From Kribbella sp. VKM Ac-2568 (GTDB lineage: Bacteria > Actinomycetota > Actinomycetes > Propionibacteriales > Kribbellaceae): a stretch of DNA of 64,000 bases. Each line of letters begins with the position of its first letter. Position 1 is the first letter of the stretch. A program made the position numbers and the translations under genes. The notes under the pieces are model-generated. The model made no database searches and had not been told where the DNA came from. It was given only the letters and a program-made list of their open reading frames with translations. Below, piece after piece: positions 28,476 through 36,308 of the stretch. The DNA lies in assembly GCF_004345365.1 (NCBI RefSeq), contig NZ_SLVF01000007.1:1-64000 (forward strand), given 5' to 3'.

Positions 28476-28564
28476 GTAAAACCCCCGATTCGACAAGGCA
28501 AAAGCACACATACTTCGCGGATCCCTGATCTCCGCAGGTTCTGGCCTCGGCTGGAGATTCTGCT

Positions 28565-28582
28565 GCAAGACCCGGGTCTTGC
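28565..28582. repeat. 18-bp perfect palindrome overlapping the RAE
   Basis: GCAAGACCCGGGTCTTGC is a perfect palindrome that shares its right half with the RAE. The overlap offers two alternative hairpins in the rox leader. Confidence 0.7.
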
Positions 28583-28592
28583 CGCAAGCCCC
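28574..28592 (-). promoter_or_regulatory. Rifamycin-associated element (RAE) upstream of rox
   Basis: Read towards rox the 19 bases are GGGGCTTGCGGCAAGACCC, which match the RAE consensus I remember (a 19-bp inverted repeat found before rifamycin-inactivating genes) at all but about one position. It lies 98 nt before the rox start. A TATAGC sequence 8 nt further upstream could be the -10 box, which would put the element at the start of the transcript. Confidence 0.85.
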
Positions 28593-28615
28593 CTGGTGCG
28601 CTATACCTTGGGAGT

Positions 28616-28641
28616 GGCAAGGAGTGAGTAACCTCCTTGCC
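28616..28641. promoter_or_regulatory. Stem-loop in the rox divergent region
   Basis: GGCAAGGAG and CTCCTTGCC are perfect 9-bp arms with an 8-nt loop. On the plus strand TTTCCTTTT follows, as in a terminator, but no plus-strand gene ends here. On the minus strand it would sit just upstream of the likely rox promoter. The remaining bases from 28476 to 28817 show nothing else I can name. Confidence 0.5.
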
Positions 28642-28817
28642 TTTCCTTTTGCCCTCCGCGGATGGACGGACAAGCTACAGACGCCTGCGGATCGGCGCTG
28701 GGCTCGTCTTCGCCGGTCTTGGCAGCGGGTGGTTTGTGCCTCATATTGAGACTCAGCCGGACGGCAATTCAGGGGTGGAGCGCCGCGGGCCGGCTTCATA
28801 TCAAGCGGGGGGTAATG

Positions 28818-29489
28818 ATGAGTGACGTTCAAATCCCGGCGAAGGCCGTGTCTGCCACCGGTAAGGACATTCTGGATCCGACGGCCGCGCTGCTGCGCGG
28901 AATGAACCTTCTCGGAACGACGGCGGACAACAAGAAGGCAGACAGTTTCGGCGCCACCTTCAGTGGTCCGCCGGCGAGCGTCGCGCTGATCGAGGCAGGC
29001 GCAACCGCCGCGAGCAAATGGTGGGCGACGGGCCTGGCCGCGGGTGTCGCTGTGGCCTGGGGGCGGGTCGCCGTCTGGTGGAACGGCCAGAATCCCGACA
29101 CCCAGCGGGCCGTCCTCCTGGCCGCCGGCATCGTCACCGCGGCCGCCGTGCTCGGAATCGCGTACCTGCTGGGCTCCGACGTCCGAGGCCGTTCGATCGC
29201 CGCGGTGGCAACGATCGAGGCCCGCGCCCGGATAGCCGAGGCGATGGTCCGAACCGCTCAGGCATCCGCCGCTGCTCCGACGGCAACGGGGACGCCCTCG
29301 ACACAACTGGTGACGCTGCCCGAAGCCTTCGCCGTGAGCCATACGGCGATGTCCGGAGCCAACGAAGCCGGCTGGCGCGCGGTCGCGGTACTGACCGACG
29401 GAAAAGACATCATCAAGTACCTGGTCATCAAAGGCACCGCCCACGAGTGGGTCGACGCCGCCGGGATCGACACAACCACAGCCGCCTGA
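28818..29489 (+). CDS. Hypothetical protein with two membrane helices
   Basis: The 223-residue product has two hydrophobic helices at about 63-82 and 93-117, with a soluble C-terminal domain of alternating helix and strand. No family is recognised. Two adjacent ATG codons (28815, 28818) follow a GGGGGG ribosome site; the second has better spacing. It is divergent from rox across the RAE-containing region and could be influenced by the same signals. A terminator-like hairpin follows the stop. Confidence 0.7.
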   Translation: MSDVQIPAKAVSATGKDILDPTAALLRGMNLLGTTADNKKADSFGATFSGPPASVALIEAGATAASKWWATGLAAGVAVAWGRVAVWWNGQNPDTQRAVLLAAGIVTAAAVLGIAYLLGSDVRGRSIAAVATIEARARIAEAMVRTAQASAAAPTATGTPSTQLVTLPEAFAVSHTAMSGANEAGWRAVAVLTDGKDIIKYLVIKGTAHEWVDAAGIDTTTAA

Positions 29490-29493
29490 GAGC

Positions 29494-29516
29494 AGGTAGG
29501 CCCCTACCTCTGTTTG
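29494..29516 (+). terminator. Intrinsic terminator after the two-helix protein gene
   Basis: AGGTAG and CTACCT form a 6-bp stem around GCCC, starting 5 nt after the stop codon and followed by the T-rich CTGTTTGTTC. Confidence 0.6.
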
Positions 29517-29677
29517 TTCGGTGGTCATCGAAGAATCGGCGGTGGGCTACGTCGGGGTTCCAGGGTGGCAAGGCGCCGAATGGTCGGCGTCAACCCCCCG
29601 GGAGTCCGCCCCCACTGGCCGCCGTGGTCCCTACCCGAGCCAGGTTCCGCCGAAGACGAACAACGGGAATGCGCAGC

Positions 29678-29869
29678 TCATCGGCCTCGTTTCCTGGCTC
29701 CCGCTGCGGCTACTGCCAGGCCGATCACGATGATGATGGGGCCGGCCACCGCCCAGAAGGTGGTGCCACTCATCGCGCTGCCGCCGATGACGTTGGCGCC
29801 CTGCAGGGTGAAGAGAAGCCCTAGCAATGCCACCACACCACCGACGACGACCCACAGAGGTTTCCTCAT
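29678..29869 (-). CDS. Small membrane protein of 63 residues
   Basis: It has two hydrophobic helices (about 6-28 and 36-57) split by GGSAMSGTTFW and ends in a basic tail. Short two-helix proteins with this central GxSAMSG pattern are widespread in actinomycetes and have no assigned role. The ATG at 29869 is preceded by AAGGGAG. It stands alone. Confidence 0.82.
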   Translation of the reverse strand: MRKPLWVVVGGVVALLGLLFTLQGANVIGGSAMSGTTFWAVAGPIIIVIGLAVAAAGARKRGR

Positions 29870-30025
29870 GTTGTTCCGCTCCCTTCTAGACCATCCGTCG
29901 CCGGTTGCGAACGGATGGGTTGCGCTGCTGCTCGCTCAGCAATCGCTCCTGTGGTTCCGCGGCTCTGGTTCGAACAATGCTTCTCGGCGATCCCAAGGCA
30001 GCCTGCTGAGCCGCACGGGGTCGAA

Positions 30026-30556
30026 TCAGTAGCTGGAGTTGCTCGACGAGTTGTTGGCGGAGGCCTGGGTAGTGATCTTCTTGCCGTTCGCACCGATGAC
30101 CCACCAGGTTCCGTCGACGGCCTGACCGTTCACGTCACCGGCCTTGGTGTCGTTGGCGAAGTAGTAGAGGGGCGAACCGGCGAGAGTCAACTGCTTGGTG
30201 CCGTCCGAACGCGTCACGGTGCCCACCAGCGAGGCGGAGACGCCGCTCACCTGCGGCGTACCGGTGCCGGCCGGCAGCGGTGGCCACAACGCCGCGCACG
30301 ATCCGTCGCAGTTCGACTTCGAGGGGTGCGAGGTGTCCAGGTCGTAGACGTACAGCGTGCGACCGGTGCCGTCGACAACGATCTTGCCGAAGTTCCCGGC
30401 GGTGGTGGTGGACAGCTTGGCGGTGGCCGACGGGTTGGGAGTGCTTTGCGCGGGGGTGTTCTGGGGAGCCGGGGTGGCACTGGCGCCACCTCCGCAGGCC
30501 GTCAGGGTGGACAGGCCGAGAACAGCCGTACCGACCACCAAGGCGATGCGCTTCAT
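30026..30556 (-). CDS. Lipoprotein with secreted-repeat (Lipoprotein_15) domain
   Basis: The 176-residue protein starts with a signal peptide and lipobox LTAC (cysteine about residue 21), then a low-complexity Thr/Pro/Ser spacer and a domain with GRTLYVYDLDTSHPSKSNCDGSCAALWPPL, the signature of the secreted-repeat family found in surface proteins of unknown role. The C terminus is Ser/Asn-rich. AAGGAG lies 9 nt before the ATG at 30556. A palindrome related to the cluster's shared element lies upstream at 30660-30676. Confidence 0.9.
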   Translation of the reverse strand: MKRIALVVGTAVLGLSTLTACGGGASATPAPQNTPAQSTPNPSATAKLSTTTAGNFGKIVVDGTGRTLYVYDLDTSHPSKSNCDGSCAALWPPLPAGTGTPQVSGVSASLVGTVTRSDGTKQLTLAGSPLYYFANDTKAGDVNGQAVDGTWWVIGANGKKITTQASANNSSSNSSY

Positions 30557-30659
30557 GCGAGGTTTCTCCTTGATCTGTTGATCCTTCGATGCCTCCAAAA
30601 CGTTCGATCGGACGGCCTTGTTCACTGGGCGGAGCAGGATTGCGGCTGACACCCAGCGC

Positions 30660-30681
30660 GGGTTCCTGCCAGCAGGTACGG
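30660..30681. promoter_or_regulatory. Palindromic element between lipoprotein and kinase genes
   Basis: On the minus strand CCTGCTGGCAGGAA matches the first 14 positions of the 17-bp element found before three response regulators in this window. It is nearly palindromic. It lies 103 nt before the lipoprotein start and 55 nt before the kinase start. Confidence 0.5.
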
Positions 30682-30736
30682 ACGATGGGCGGCCGCCGGG
30701 ACGACACGATGCCTCGGTGCGCGGAAGGTTGGCCAG

Positions 30737-31888
30737 ATGAAGGCGCTCGCTGAACTTCCCGGTCGAGATTCAGGTGTCAGCCAGGTCGGTCGGCTTACGA
30801 GCCTGACGGAGAGCACGGTCCCGGTCGCGCCGGCCATCAGCACTTCCGGCAGATTCCGTGGGTCGGCGCAGCCGTCGGGACGACTGATCGCAGGTCGATA
30901 CCGGCTGCAGTCACTCCTGGGGCGCGGCGGCATGGGCAGGGTCTGGCTCGCGGAGGACGAGTTGCTGCGTCGCCCGGTCGCTCTCAAGCAGTACCTCGCG
31001 ACCGATGCGGAGTCGGAGGACGCGAGCAGGGCGGCCCGGGCGCGCGCGCTCTACGAAGCCCGCGCGGCCGCGCAGGTCAGCCATCGCGGAGTGGTCAGAA
31101 TCCATGACGTCGTGCGAGAGGGCAGCCTCCCCTGGATCGTGATGGAGCCGCTCTCGGGCCGAACGCTGGCAGAGACGCTCGCAGGCGAAGGACTGCAGCC
31201 GATAGACCGGGTGGTCGACCTCGCGCTGCGGCTGCTCGACGCGCTGACGGCCGTTCACCAGGCGGGCGTCGTGCACCGCGATGTCAAACCTGCCAATGTG
31301 CAGCTGTGTGATGACGGCCGGGTGGTGCTGACCGATTTCGGCATCGCCTGCCTGGACGACGAGCTCGACCTTCCCCGTGACGTGCTCGAAGGTAGCCCCG
31401 CCTTCATCTCACCCGAGCAGCTTCGTGGCGAGAAGCCCGCGCCGGCGTCTGACCTCTTCTCGCTCGGCGCGACGCTGTACGCCGTCCTCGAGGGCAGAGC
31501 TCCTTTCGCCAAGACCGACGTCTGGGCGACCCTGACCGCCGTTGTCGAAGAATCGCCCCGGCCGTCACCGCGCGCAGGCCGGCTCGGGGCTGTCATCGAG
31601 GGCCTGCTCGCCAAGGAGGCCGCGCAACGGCTCACCGCGGACGCGGCACGTGCCGCCTGCTCGAGCTCCGGCCCTCAAGATTCCAGCCACCCGGTACAGA
31701 GGATTGCCGCTGGCATTGAGGTCGGAAAGGCGCCTGGACGGAAGGGTTGTGACTGTGTCGAAACCCAGGAGCCAGTCCAGGCAGCGGTGGATCGTGATGA
31801 CCTTGCTGGTGGCAGTGATACTGATCGACCAGGCAACCAAATGGTGGGGCTGGCGGCATGTTGCCGGACCGATCATCAATCCTGGTAG
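30737..31888 (+). CDS. Serine/threonine protein kinase (Hanks type), C-terminal end doubtful
   Basis: Residues about 55-308 form a full kinase domain: glycine loop LGRGGMGRV at 61-69, lysine 84, catalytic HRDVKPAN at 180-187, DFG at 200-202 and the activation segment GSPAFISPEQ. The domain ends near residue 308. The last 75 residues have unusual composition, no membrane helix and no sensor domain, and their codons overlap the next gene by 134 nt. Actinobacterial receptor kinases normally carry a membrane helix here, so the original C terminus may have been lost by frameshift, or this is a soluble kinase with an accidental tail. Confidence 0.88.
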   Translation: MKALAELPGRDSGVSQVGRLTSLTESTVPVAPAISTSGRFRGSAQPSGRLIAGRYRLQSLLGRGGMGRVWLAEDELLRRPVALKQYLATDAESEDASRAARARALYEARAAAQVSHRGVVRIHDVVREGSLPWIVMEPLSGRTLAETLAGEGLQPIDRVVDLALRLLDALTAVHQAGVVHRDVKPANVQLCDDGRVVLTDFGIACLDDELDLPRDVLEGSPAFISPEQLRGEKPAPASDLFSLGATLYAVLEGRAPFAKTDVWATLTAVVEESPRPSPRAGRLGAVIEGLLAKEAAQRLTADAARAACSSSGPQDSSHPVQRIAAGIEVGKAPGRKGCDCVETQEPVQAAVDRDDLAGGSDTDRPGNQMVGLAACCRTDHQSW

Positions 31889-32315
31889 CGAAATCGCCGG
31901 CCGCGTGGTCGGCCACTGGTACGAGGACCCACTCGCAGGCGCGTTCCTCGACCTGTTCGGGCTGGGAGCGCTGACCACCGCCCTCCTCGTGCTGATCCGC
32001 CGCCGCCGTCCGGCCGCCGTACTCGTGTCCGCGGCCCTGCAGATCGGCGGATGGGCCAGCAACCAGCTCGACCGGTTGGGCATGCACACCTGGACTGCTC
32101 CCGGCAGCGTTCGCGGAGCGATCGACTTCATTGCTGTCAGCCACTACCGCTACAACCTCGCCGACGTCTTCATCGTCGGTGCGACGATCCTGTTCCTGGC
32201 ATCGACTGGCTACCTGCGGGGACGCGGAGCGTACGACCGCCTCCGTTCCGAGCGTGAGACCTCGATCACTCCGCAGGCCGGCCACCGTGCTCGGACCCCG
32301 GTGCGATCGACCTGA
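31755..32315 (+). CDS. Signal peptidase II (LspA)-like membrane protein
   Basis: The 186-residue protein has four membrane helices and the two aspartates that define LspA: one in NQLDRL (consensus N-x-x-DR) and one in NLADVFIVG (consensus N-x-AD), with IDFIAVSHYRYN between them. LspA cleaves lipoprotein signal peptides. The insert between the two motifs and an arginine-rich N terminus differ from housekeeping LspA, so this is probably a paralogue. I use the GTG at 31755, 9 nt after GGAAGG; the ATG at 31797 is an alternative. Confidence 0.72.
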   Translation: MSKPRSQSRQRWIVMTLLVAVILIDQATKWWGWRHVAGPIINPGSEIAGRVVGHWYEDPLAGAFLDLFGLGALTTALLVLIRRRRPAAVLVSAALQIGGWASNQLDRLGMHTWTAPGSVRGAIDFIAVSHYRYNLADVFIVGATILFLASTGYLRGRGAYDRLRSERETSITPQAGHRARTPVRST

Positions 32316-32330
32316 CCGATCGTCACAAGT

Positions 32331-32349
32331 GTCCTGCTAGCCGGAATGC
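32331..32349 (+). promoter_or_regulatory. Shared 17-bp element, copy before the first stand-alone receiver
   Basis: CCTGCTAGCCGGAATGC ends exactly 31 nt before the ATG at 32381. The same 17-bp pattern at the same distance precedes genes at 37639 and 38724. Confidence 0.7.
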
Positions 32350-32380
32350 GGGCGGCGTACCTGCTTGAAATGCTGACCAC

Positions 32381-32761
32381 ATGCTTCGCTGCCTGATCGT
32401 CGACGACAGCACCCGCTTCCTCGAGGTCGCGCGGACGGTGCTGGAACGTGACGGCATCTCGGTCATCGGTACGGCGTCGACCGGTGCGCAGGCGCTGAGC
32501 CTCGCGGCCGAGCTGCGACCCGACGTCATGCTGGTCGACATCGACCTCGGCGGCGAGAGCGGGTTGAGGCTGGCCAGGCGGCTGGCGGAGCAGGCCGGCG
32601 GGGCCCCGGCTCCGATCATCCTGATCTCCACCCACTCCGAGGAGGACTACGCCGACCTGATCGCCGCCAGCCCGGCGATCGGGTTCCTTCCGAAGACGGC
32701 CTTGTCCGGCACCGCCATCAGAGGGACCCTGCATGGTGTCAGCGGACCTCGAGAAATCTGA
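32381..32761 (+). CDS. Stand-alone response-regulator receiver domain
   Basis: The 126-residue product is one receiver domain: acidic pair at 8-9, phosphorylation site D53 (LVDIDLG), ISTHSEED with T/S near 87-89, and lysine in FLPK near 104. There is no output domain. A histidine kinase gene starts 29 nt before its end, so they probably form a pair. It is closely similar to the receiver at 37639 (shared EEDYADLIAASPA). Confidence 0.9.
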   Translation: MLRCLIVDDSTRFLEVARTVLERDGISVIGTASTGAQALSLAAELRPDVMLVDIDLGGESGLRLARRLAEQAGGAPAPIILISTHSEEDYADLIAASPAIGFLPKTALSGTAIRGTLHGVSGPREI

Positions 32762-34205
32762 GCACGGCGGGATGAGGCGTGGCCTGACCCGTCGCACGAT
32801 GATCGCGAGCGGCCTGCTCGCCGTGACCATCGGCGCCACGTTCGCCGTACTGCTCTCGTCGGTGGCCGACCTGCGGGGAATGGAACACCGGGCGCAGCAG
32901 TCCGAAGACGTGCTGGTGGCAACCAACCGGCTGGAGCGGCTTGTCGTCGACCTGGAGACCGGCCAGCGCGGATTCCTGCTCACCGGGTCTGACCAGTACC
33001 TGCAGCCATGGCTGGCGGCACGTACGGCGTTCCCTCAGCAGGCCACTACGTTGGAGCAGCTCGTCGCAGGCAATGCCGAGCAGCACGCCCAGGCTGAGCG
33101 CCTCACCCAGGCCGGCACCTCCTATCTCAAGGACTACTCCGAACCGCTGATCGCCGCCGCCCATCGGGACAGGGCGTCGGTCAACGTCGTCGCGGCGACC
33201 GCGGAGGACAAGCGGCGGGTCGACGCGATGCGAACACAGTTCGATCAGCTGCTCGCGGTCGAGGACCAACTGGCCATGGCACGCCAGCACAAGGCGGACG
33301 ACGTCGCCCGCCGCGCGATCGTCGCCGCGGCCGCGGGCCTGACCGGCTCGGTCCTGCTGGTGGCGCTGTTCACCTGGTACCTGAACTGGAGAATCCTCCG
33401 CCCGGTACGCCGTACCGCCGCCATGGCCGGGCGACTCGCAGCCGGCGATCTGGGAGCCCGGGTGCCCGACCGGGGCGTGGGTGAGATCGGAGTACTGCAG
33501 CGCAGCTTCAACACCATGGCCGCGGCAGTCGAACAAGGACGGCGAGAGCTGGCCAGGTCGCGGGTCCGGATCGTCGCGGCCGCTGACCGGGCCCGCCAGC
33601 GCATCGAGCGCGACCTGCACGACGGCACTCAACAGCGGCTCGTGTCGATCGCGCTGCAGCTGCGGGCAGGAGAGGCGGTGGTGCCGCCTGAGCAGCCGGA
33701 GGTGCGTGCCCAGCTCGCCAATGCCGCAGACGAGCTCACCACCGCGCTCGACGAGCTGCGAGAGCTGTCCCGGGGCATCCACCCGGCGATCCTGACCGAG
33801 GGCGGCCTCGGTCCGGCCCTCAAGTCGCTCGCTCGCCGCAGTCCGATCCCGTCGGACGTGGCCGTGGATGTACCGGCCAGGCTGGCCGGGCCGGTCGAGG
33901 TCTGCGCGTACTACGTCGTTTCCGAGGCGCTCGCCAACGCAGCCAAGTACTCCGGCGCGTCGGAAGTGTGGATCGACGCCCGGGTCAGCGCGGGGCGCCT
34001 GCACCTGTCAGTACGAGACGACGGCCAGGGCGGCGCCGTACCCGATCGCGGGTCAGGCCTGACCGGGCTGGCGGACCGTGTCGAGGCGCTCGACGGCACG
34101 ATCTCGGTGACCAGCCCGGTCGGCGCGGGCACCACGTTGCTGGTCGACCTTCCGATCGACACCGACCACCAACTGCGCCCGACGCCATCCCGTCCCGACG
34201 CCTGA
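32733..34205 (+). CDS. Sensor histidine kinase with CHASE3-like and HAMP domains
   Basis: The 490-residue protein has a membrane helix near 20-43, an extracellular helical domain with LETGQRGFLLTG typical of CHASE3, a second helix near 198-220, HAMP, and a HisKA_3 dimerisation domain with phospho-acceptor histidine in ERDLHDGTQQRL, then a HATPase domain (DDGQGG, GSGLTGLADRV). HisKA_3 kinases usually pair with NarL-type regulators. The start at 32733 overlaps the receiver gene; ATG 32772 after its stop is an alternative. Confidence 0.93.
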   Translation: MVSADLEKSEHGGMRRGLTRRTMIASGLLAVTIGATFAVLLSSVADLRGMEHRAQQSEDVLVATNRLERLVVDLETGQRGFLLTGSDQYLQPWLAARTAFPQQATTLEQLVAGNAEQHAQAERLTQAGTSYLKDYSEPLIAAAHRDRASVNVVAATAEDKRRVDAMRTQFDQLLAVEDQLAMARQHKADDVARRAIVAAAAGLTGSVLLVALFTWYLNWRILRPVRRTAAMAGRLAAGDLGARVPDRGVGEIGVLQRSFNTMAAAVEQGRRELARSRVRIVAAADRARQRIERDLHDGTQQRLVSIALQLRAGEAVVPPEQPEVRAQLANAADELTTALDELRELSRGIHPAILTEGGLGPALKSLARRSPIPSDVAVDVPARLAGPVEVCAYYVVSEALANAAKYSGASEVWIDARVSAGRLHLSVRDDGQGGAVPDRGSGLTGLADRVEALDGTISVTSPVGAGTTLLVDLPIDTDHQLRPTPSRPDA

Positions 34206-34239
34206 CTGTCACGCCGGGCGACCACTGCTCGTCCCCCGC

Positions 34240-35526
34240 TCAGGTCGTCCGCGACCGGCGGACAACCGCGTCGAAGCCCGCGGCGAGGAGCAGCACGGCG
34301 CCGGTGACGACCCACTCGTAGCCCGCCGAGTTGGCGCCCTGGATGAGGTCGCTCATGCCGTTGATGATGACCGCGACCACCAGGCCGCCGAGAACGGCGT
34401 CGATGATCCGGCCGTGCCCACCGAACAGCGAGGTGCCGCCGATGACCGCCGCACCGACCGCCAGCAACAGGGTGTTGCCCGCACCGGCGTTCGACTGGAC
34501 CGACTGCAGCAACGAGGCCGCGATGATGCCGGAGACGGCCGCCATGCCGGAGCAGATGACGAACACCGAGATCCGGATCCGGGACACGACGATGCCGGCG
34601 CGCCGCGACGCCTCCTCGTTACCGCCGACGGCGTACAGGTGGAGGCCGTACCGCGTGCGGCTGAGGACGAAGTTCCACACCGTGAACAGGATCAGCAGCA
34701 GGACGACGACCCACGGCATGCCCTGCGCCTTGTTGTTGAAGAACGCATTGGTGGACAGGTTGCGGTTGACGCCCATCTCGTAGGTGAAAGCCGCACCGAG
34801 CACCGCCAGGATGACGACCTTCGCAGCGATCACGGTGAACGGCGCCCTCGAGATTCCGGAGCGCCGGCGTCCGAGTTCGTCGTTGACCTTGGTCGCGGCG
34901 TATCCGACGACGACCACGGCCAGCAGGACCCACCCCAGCCAGAGCGGCACGAAGCTGTTCTCGAGCTTGATCAGCGGCGAGTTGTCGGGCAGGATCACCG
35001 ACCCCTGGCCGCCGATCAGGATCAGGGTGACGCCCTGGAAGGCAAGGAACGTCGCCAGCGTGATCACGAACGACGGGATGCCGACCCGGGCCCGCAACCA
35101 CCCCATGGCGAATCCGATGACGAGGCCGGTGACCAGGCCGACGATCAGCGCCAGCCACCACGAGGCCCCTTGCCGCAGAATCAGCACCGCCGTGATGGCC
35201 GAGCACAGGCCACCCGTCGTACCGGCGGACAGGTCGATCTCGCCGAGCAGCAGCACGAAGACCAGGCCCATCGCCATCACGATGATCGGCGCCGCCTGGA
35301 TCACCAGCGCCTCGAGGTTGTAGGCGCTCAGGAAGCCCTGGTGCACCAGGGCGAAGACCCCGGTGATGACGACGAGGCCGACCAGCGCCGGAATCGAGCC
35401 GAGCTCGCCGCCTCGTACGCGGGCGAAATAGTCCCTGATGTAGGCACCCAGCGCGGCCAGTCCCTCGGCCGGCTCGTCGGGTTCAGGCTCGTCCTGCTTG
35501 ACGAGGTCGTCGGTCTGCGCGCTCAT
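34240..35526 (-). CDS. Sugar ABC transporter permease (XylH/RbsC family)
   Basis: The 428-residue permease has about ten membrane helices and family motifs including VFVLLLGEIDLSAG, ATFLAFQGV and VGGNEEASRRAGI. The length and the N-terminal acidic tail resemble XylH, the xylose permease. It is the last gene of a three-gene operon: its ATG overlaps the ATPase stop (ATGA). It imports a monosaccharide, xylose- or ribose-like, together with the genes below. Confidence 0.93.
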   Translation of the reverse strand: MSAQTDDLVKQDEPEPDEPAEGLAALGAYIRDYFARVRGGELGSIPALVGLVVITGVFALVHQGFLSAYNLEALVIQAAPIIVMAMGLVFVLLLGEIDLSAGTTGGLCSAITAVLILRQGASWWLALIVGLVTGLVIGFAMGWLRARVGIPSFVITLATFLAFQGVTLILIGGQGSVILPDNSPLIKLENSFVPLWLGWVLLAVVVVGYAATKVNDELGRRRSGISRAPFTVIAAKVVILAVLGAAFTYEMGVNRNLSTNAFFNNKAQGMPWVVVLLLILFTVWNFVLSRTRYGLHLYAVGGNEEASRRAGIVVSRIRISVFVICSGMAAVSGIIAASLLQSVQSNAGAGNTLLLAVGAAVIGGTSLFGGHGRIIDAVLGGLVVAVIINGMSDLIQGANSAGYEWVVTGAVLLLAAGFDAVVRRSRTT

Positions 35527-36308
35527 ACTGCGGCTCCGGAAGATTCTTCGGGCGACAACCCCAGGTCACCCGAGCGGCCCGCGGTGATCAGCTCGACCAC
35601 CTGCGTCTGGGTCACGTCCTTGCGTCTGACCTGGGCCGCCATCCGGCCCAGGAAGAGTACGCCGATGGAGTCGGCGACCTTCATCACGTCATTCATGTTG
35701 TGCGACACCAGGATCACCGCGACACCCTGCTCGGCCAGCCGGCGGACCAGGTCGAGTACCTGCCCGGTCTGGGCGACGCCGAGCGCGGCCGTCGGTTCGT
35801 CCAGGATGACGACCTTCGACTGCCAGAGCACCGACTTGGCGATCGCGACCGTCTGGCGCTGGCCGCCGGACAGGCTCGCCACGTGCTGGCGTACCGATCG
35901 GACGGTTCGCACCGACAGCGAGTCCAGCGCCTGTCGTGCCAGCTTCTCCATCGAGTTCTCGTCGAGCGTGCGCACCCGGGTGATCTCCTCGCGGCCGAGG
36001 AACATGTTCTGGACGATGTCGAGGTTGTCGGCCAGCGCGAGATCCTGGTAGACGATCTCGACCCCGAGCAGCGCGGCGTCCCGTGGTCCGTTGACGGTGC
36101 GGGGCGTCCCGTCGAAGATCAGCTCCCCCGCGTCGACGCGATAGATGCCGCCGATGCACTTGACCAAGGTCGTCTTGCCCGCCCCGTTGTCGCCGACGAG
36201 GGCGGTCACCTCGCCCGCTTTCGCGGTGAGGTTCACCGACGACAACACATGGACCGGACCGAACGACTTGTCGACGCCCCGAAGCTCCAAGGTGGGGACC
36301 GACGTCAT
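35523..36308 (-). CDS. Sugar ABC transporter ATP-binding protein
   Basis: The 261-residue protein is a single ABC domain: Walker A GDNGAGKT at 39-46, Q-loop VYQD, signature LSGGQ at 146-150, and Walker B VVILDEP at 166-172. Most xylose and ribose systems have two fused ABC domains, so this single-domain form resembles the FrcA type. The start overlaps the stop of the binding-protein gene (ATGA). Confidence 0.94.
   Translation of the reverse strand: MTSVPTLELRGVDKSFGPVHVLSSVNLTAKAGEVTALVGDNGAGKTTLVKCIGGIYRVDAGELIFDGTPRTVNGPRDAALLGVEIVYQDLALADNLDIVQNMFLGREEITRVRTLDENSMEKLARQALDSLSVRTVRSVRQHVASLSGGQRQTVAIAKSVLWQSKVVILDEPTAALGVAQTGQVLDLVRRLAEQGVAVILVSHNMNDVMKVADSIGVLFLGRMAAQVRRKDVTQTQVVELITAGRSGDLGLSPEESSGAAV

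Noticed and set aside
28476..29528. N-terminal extension of the rox frame by about 350 codons
   Set aside because: The extension reads antisense through another gene and through the RAE; the Rox start with a ribosome site at 28475 matches the family exactly.
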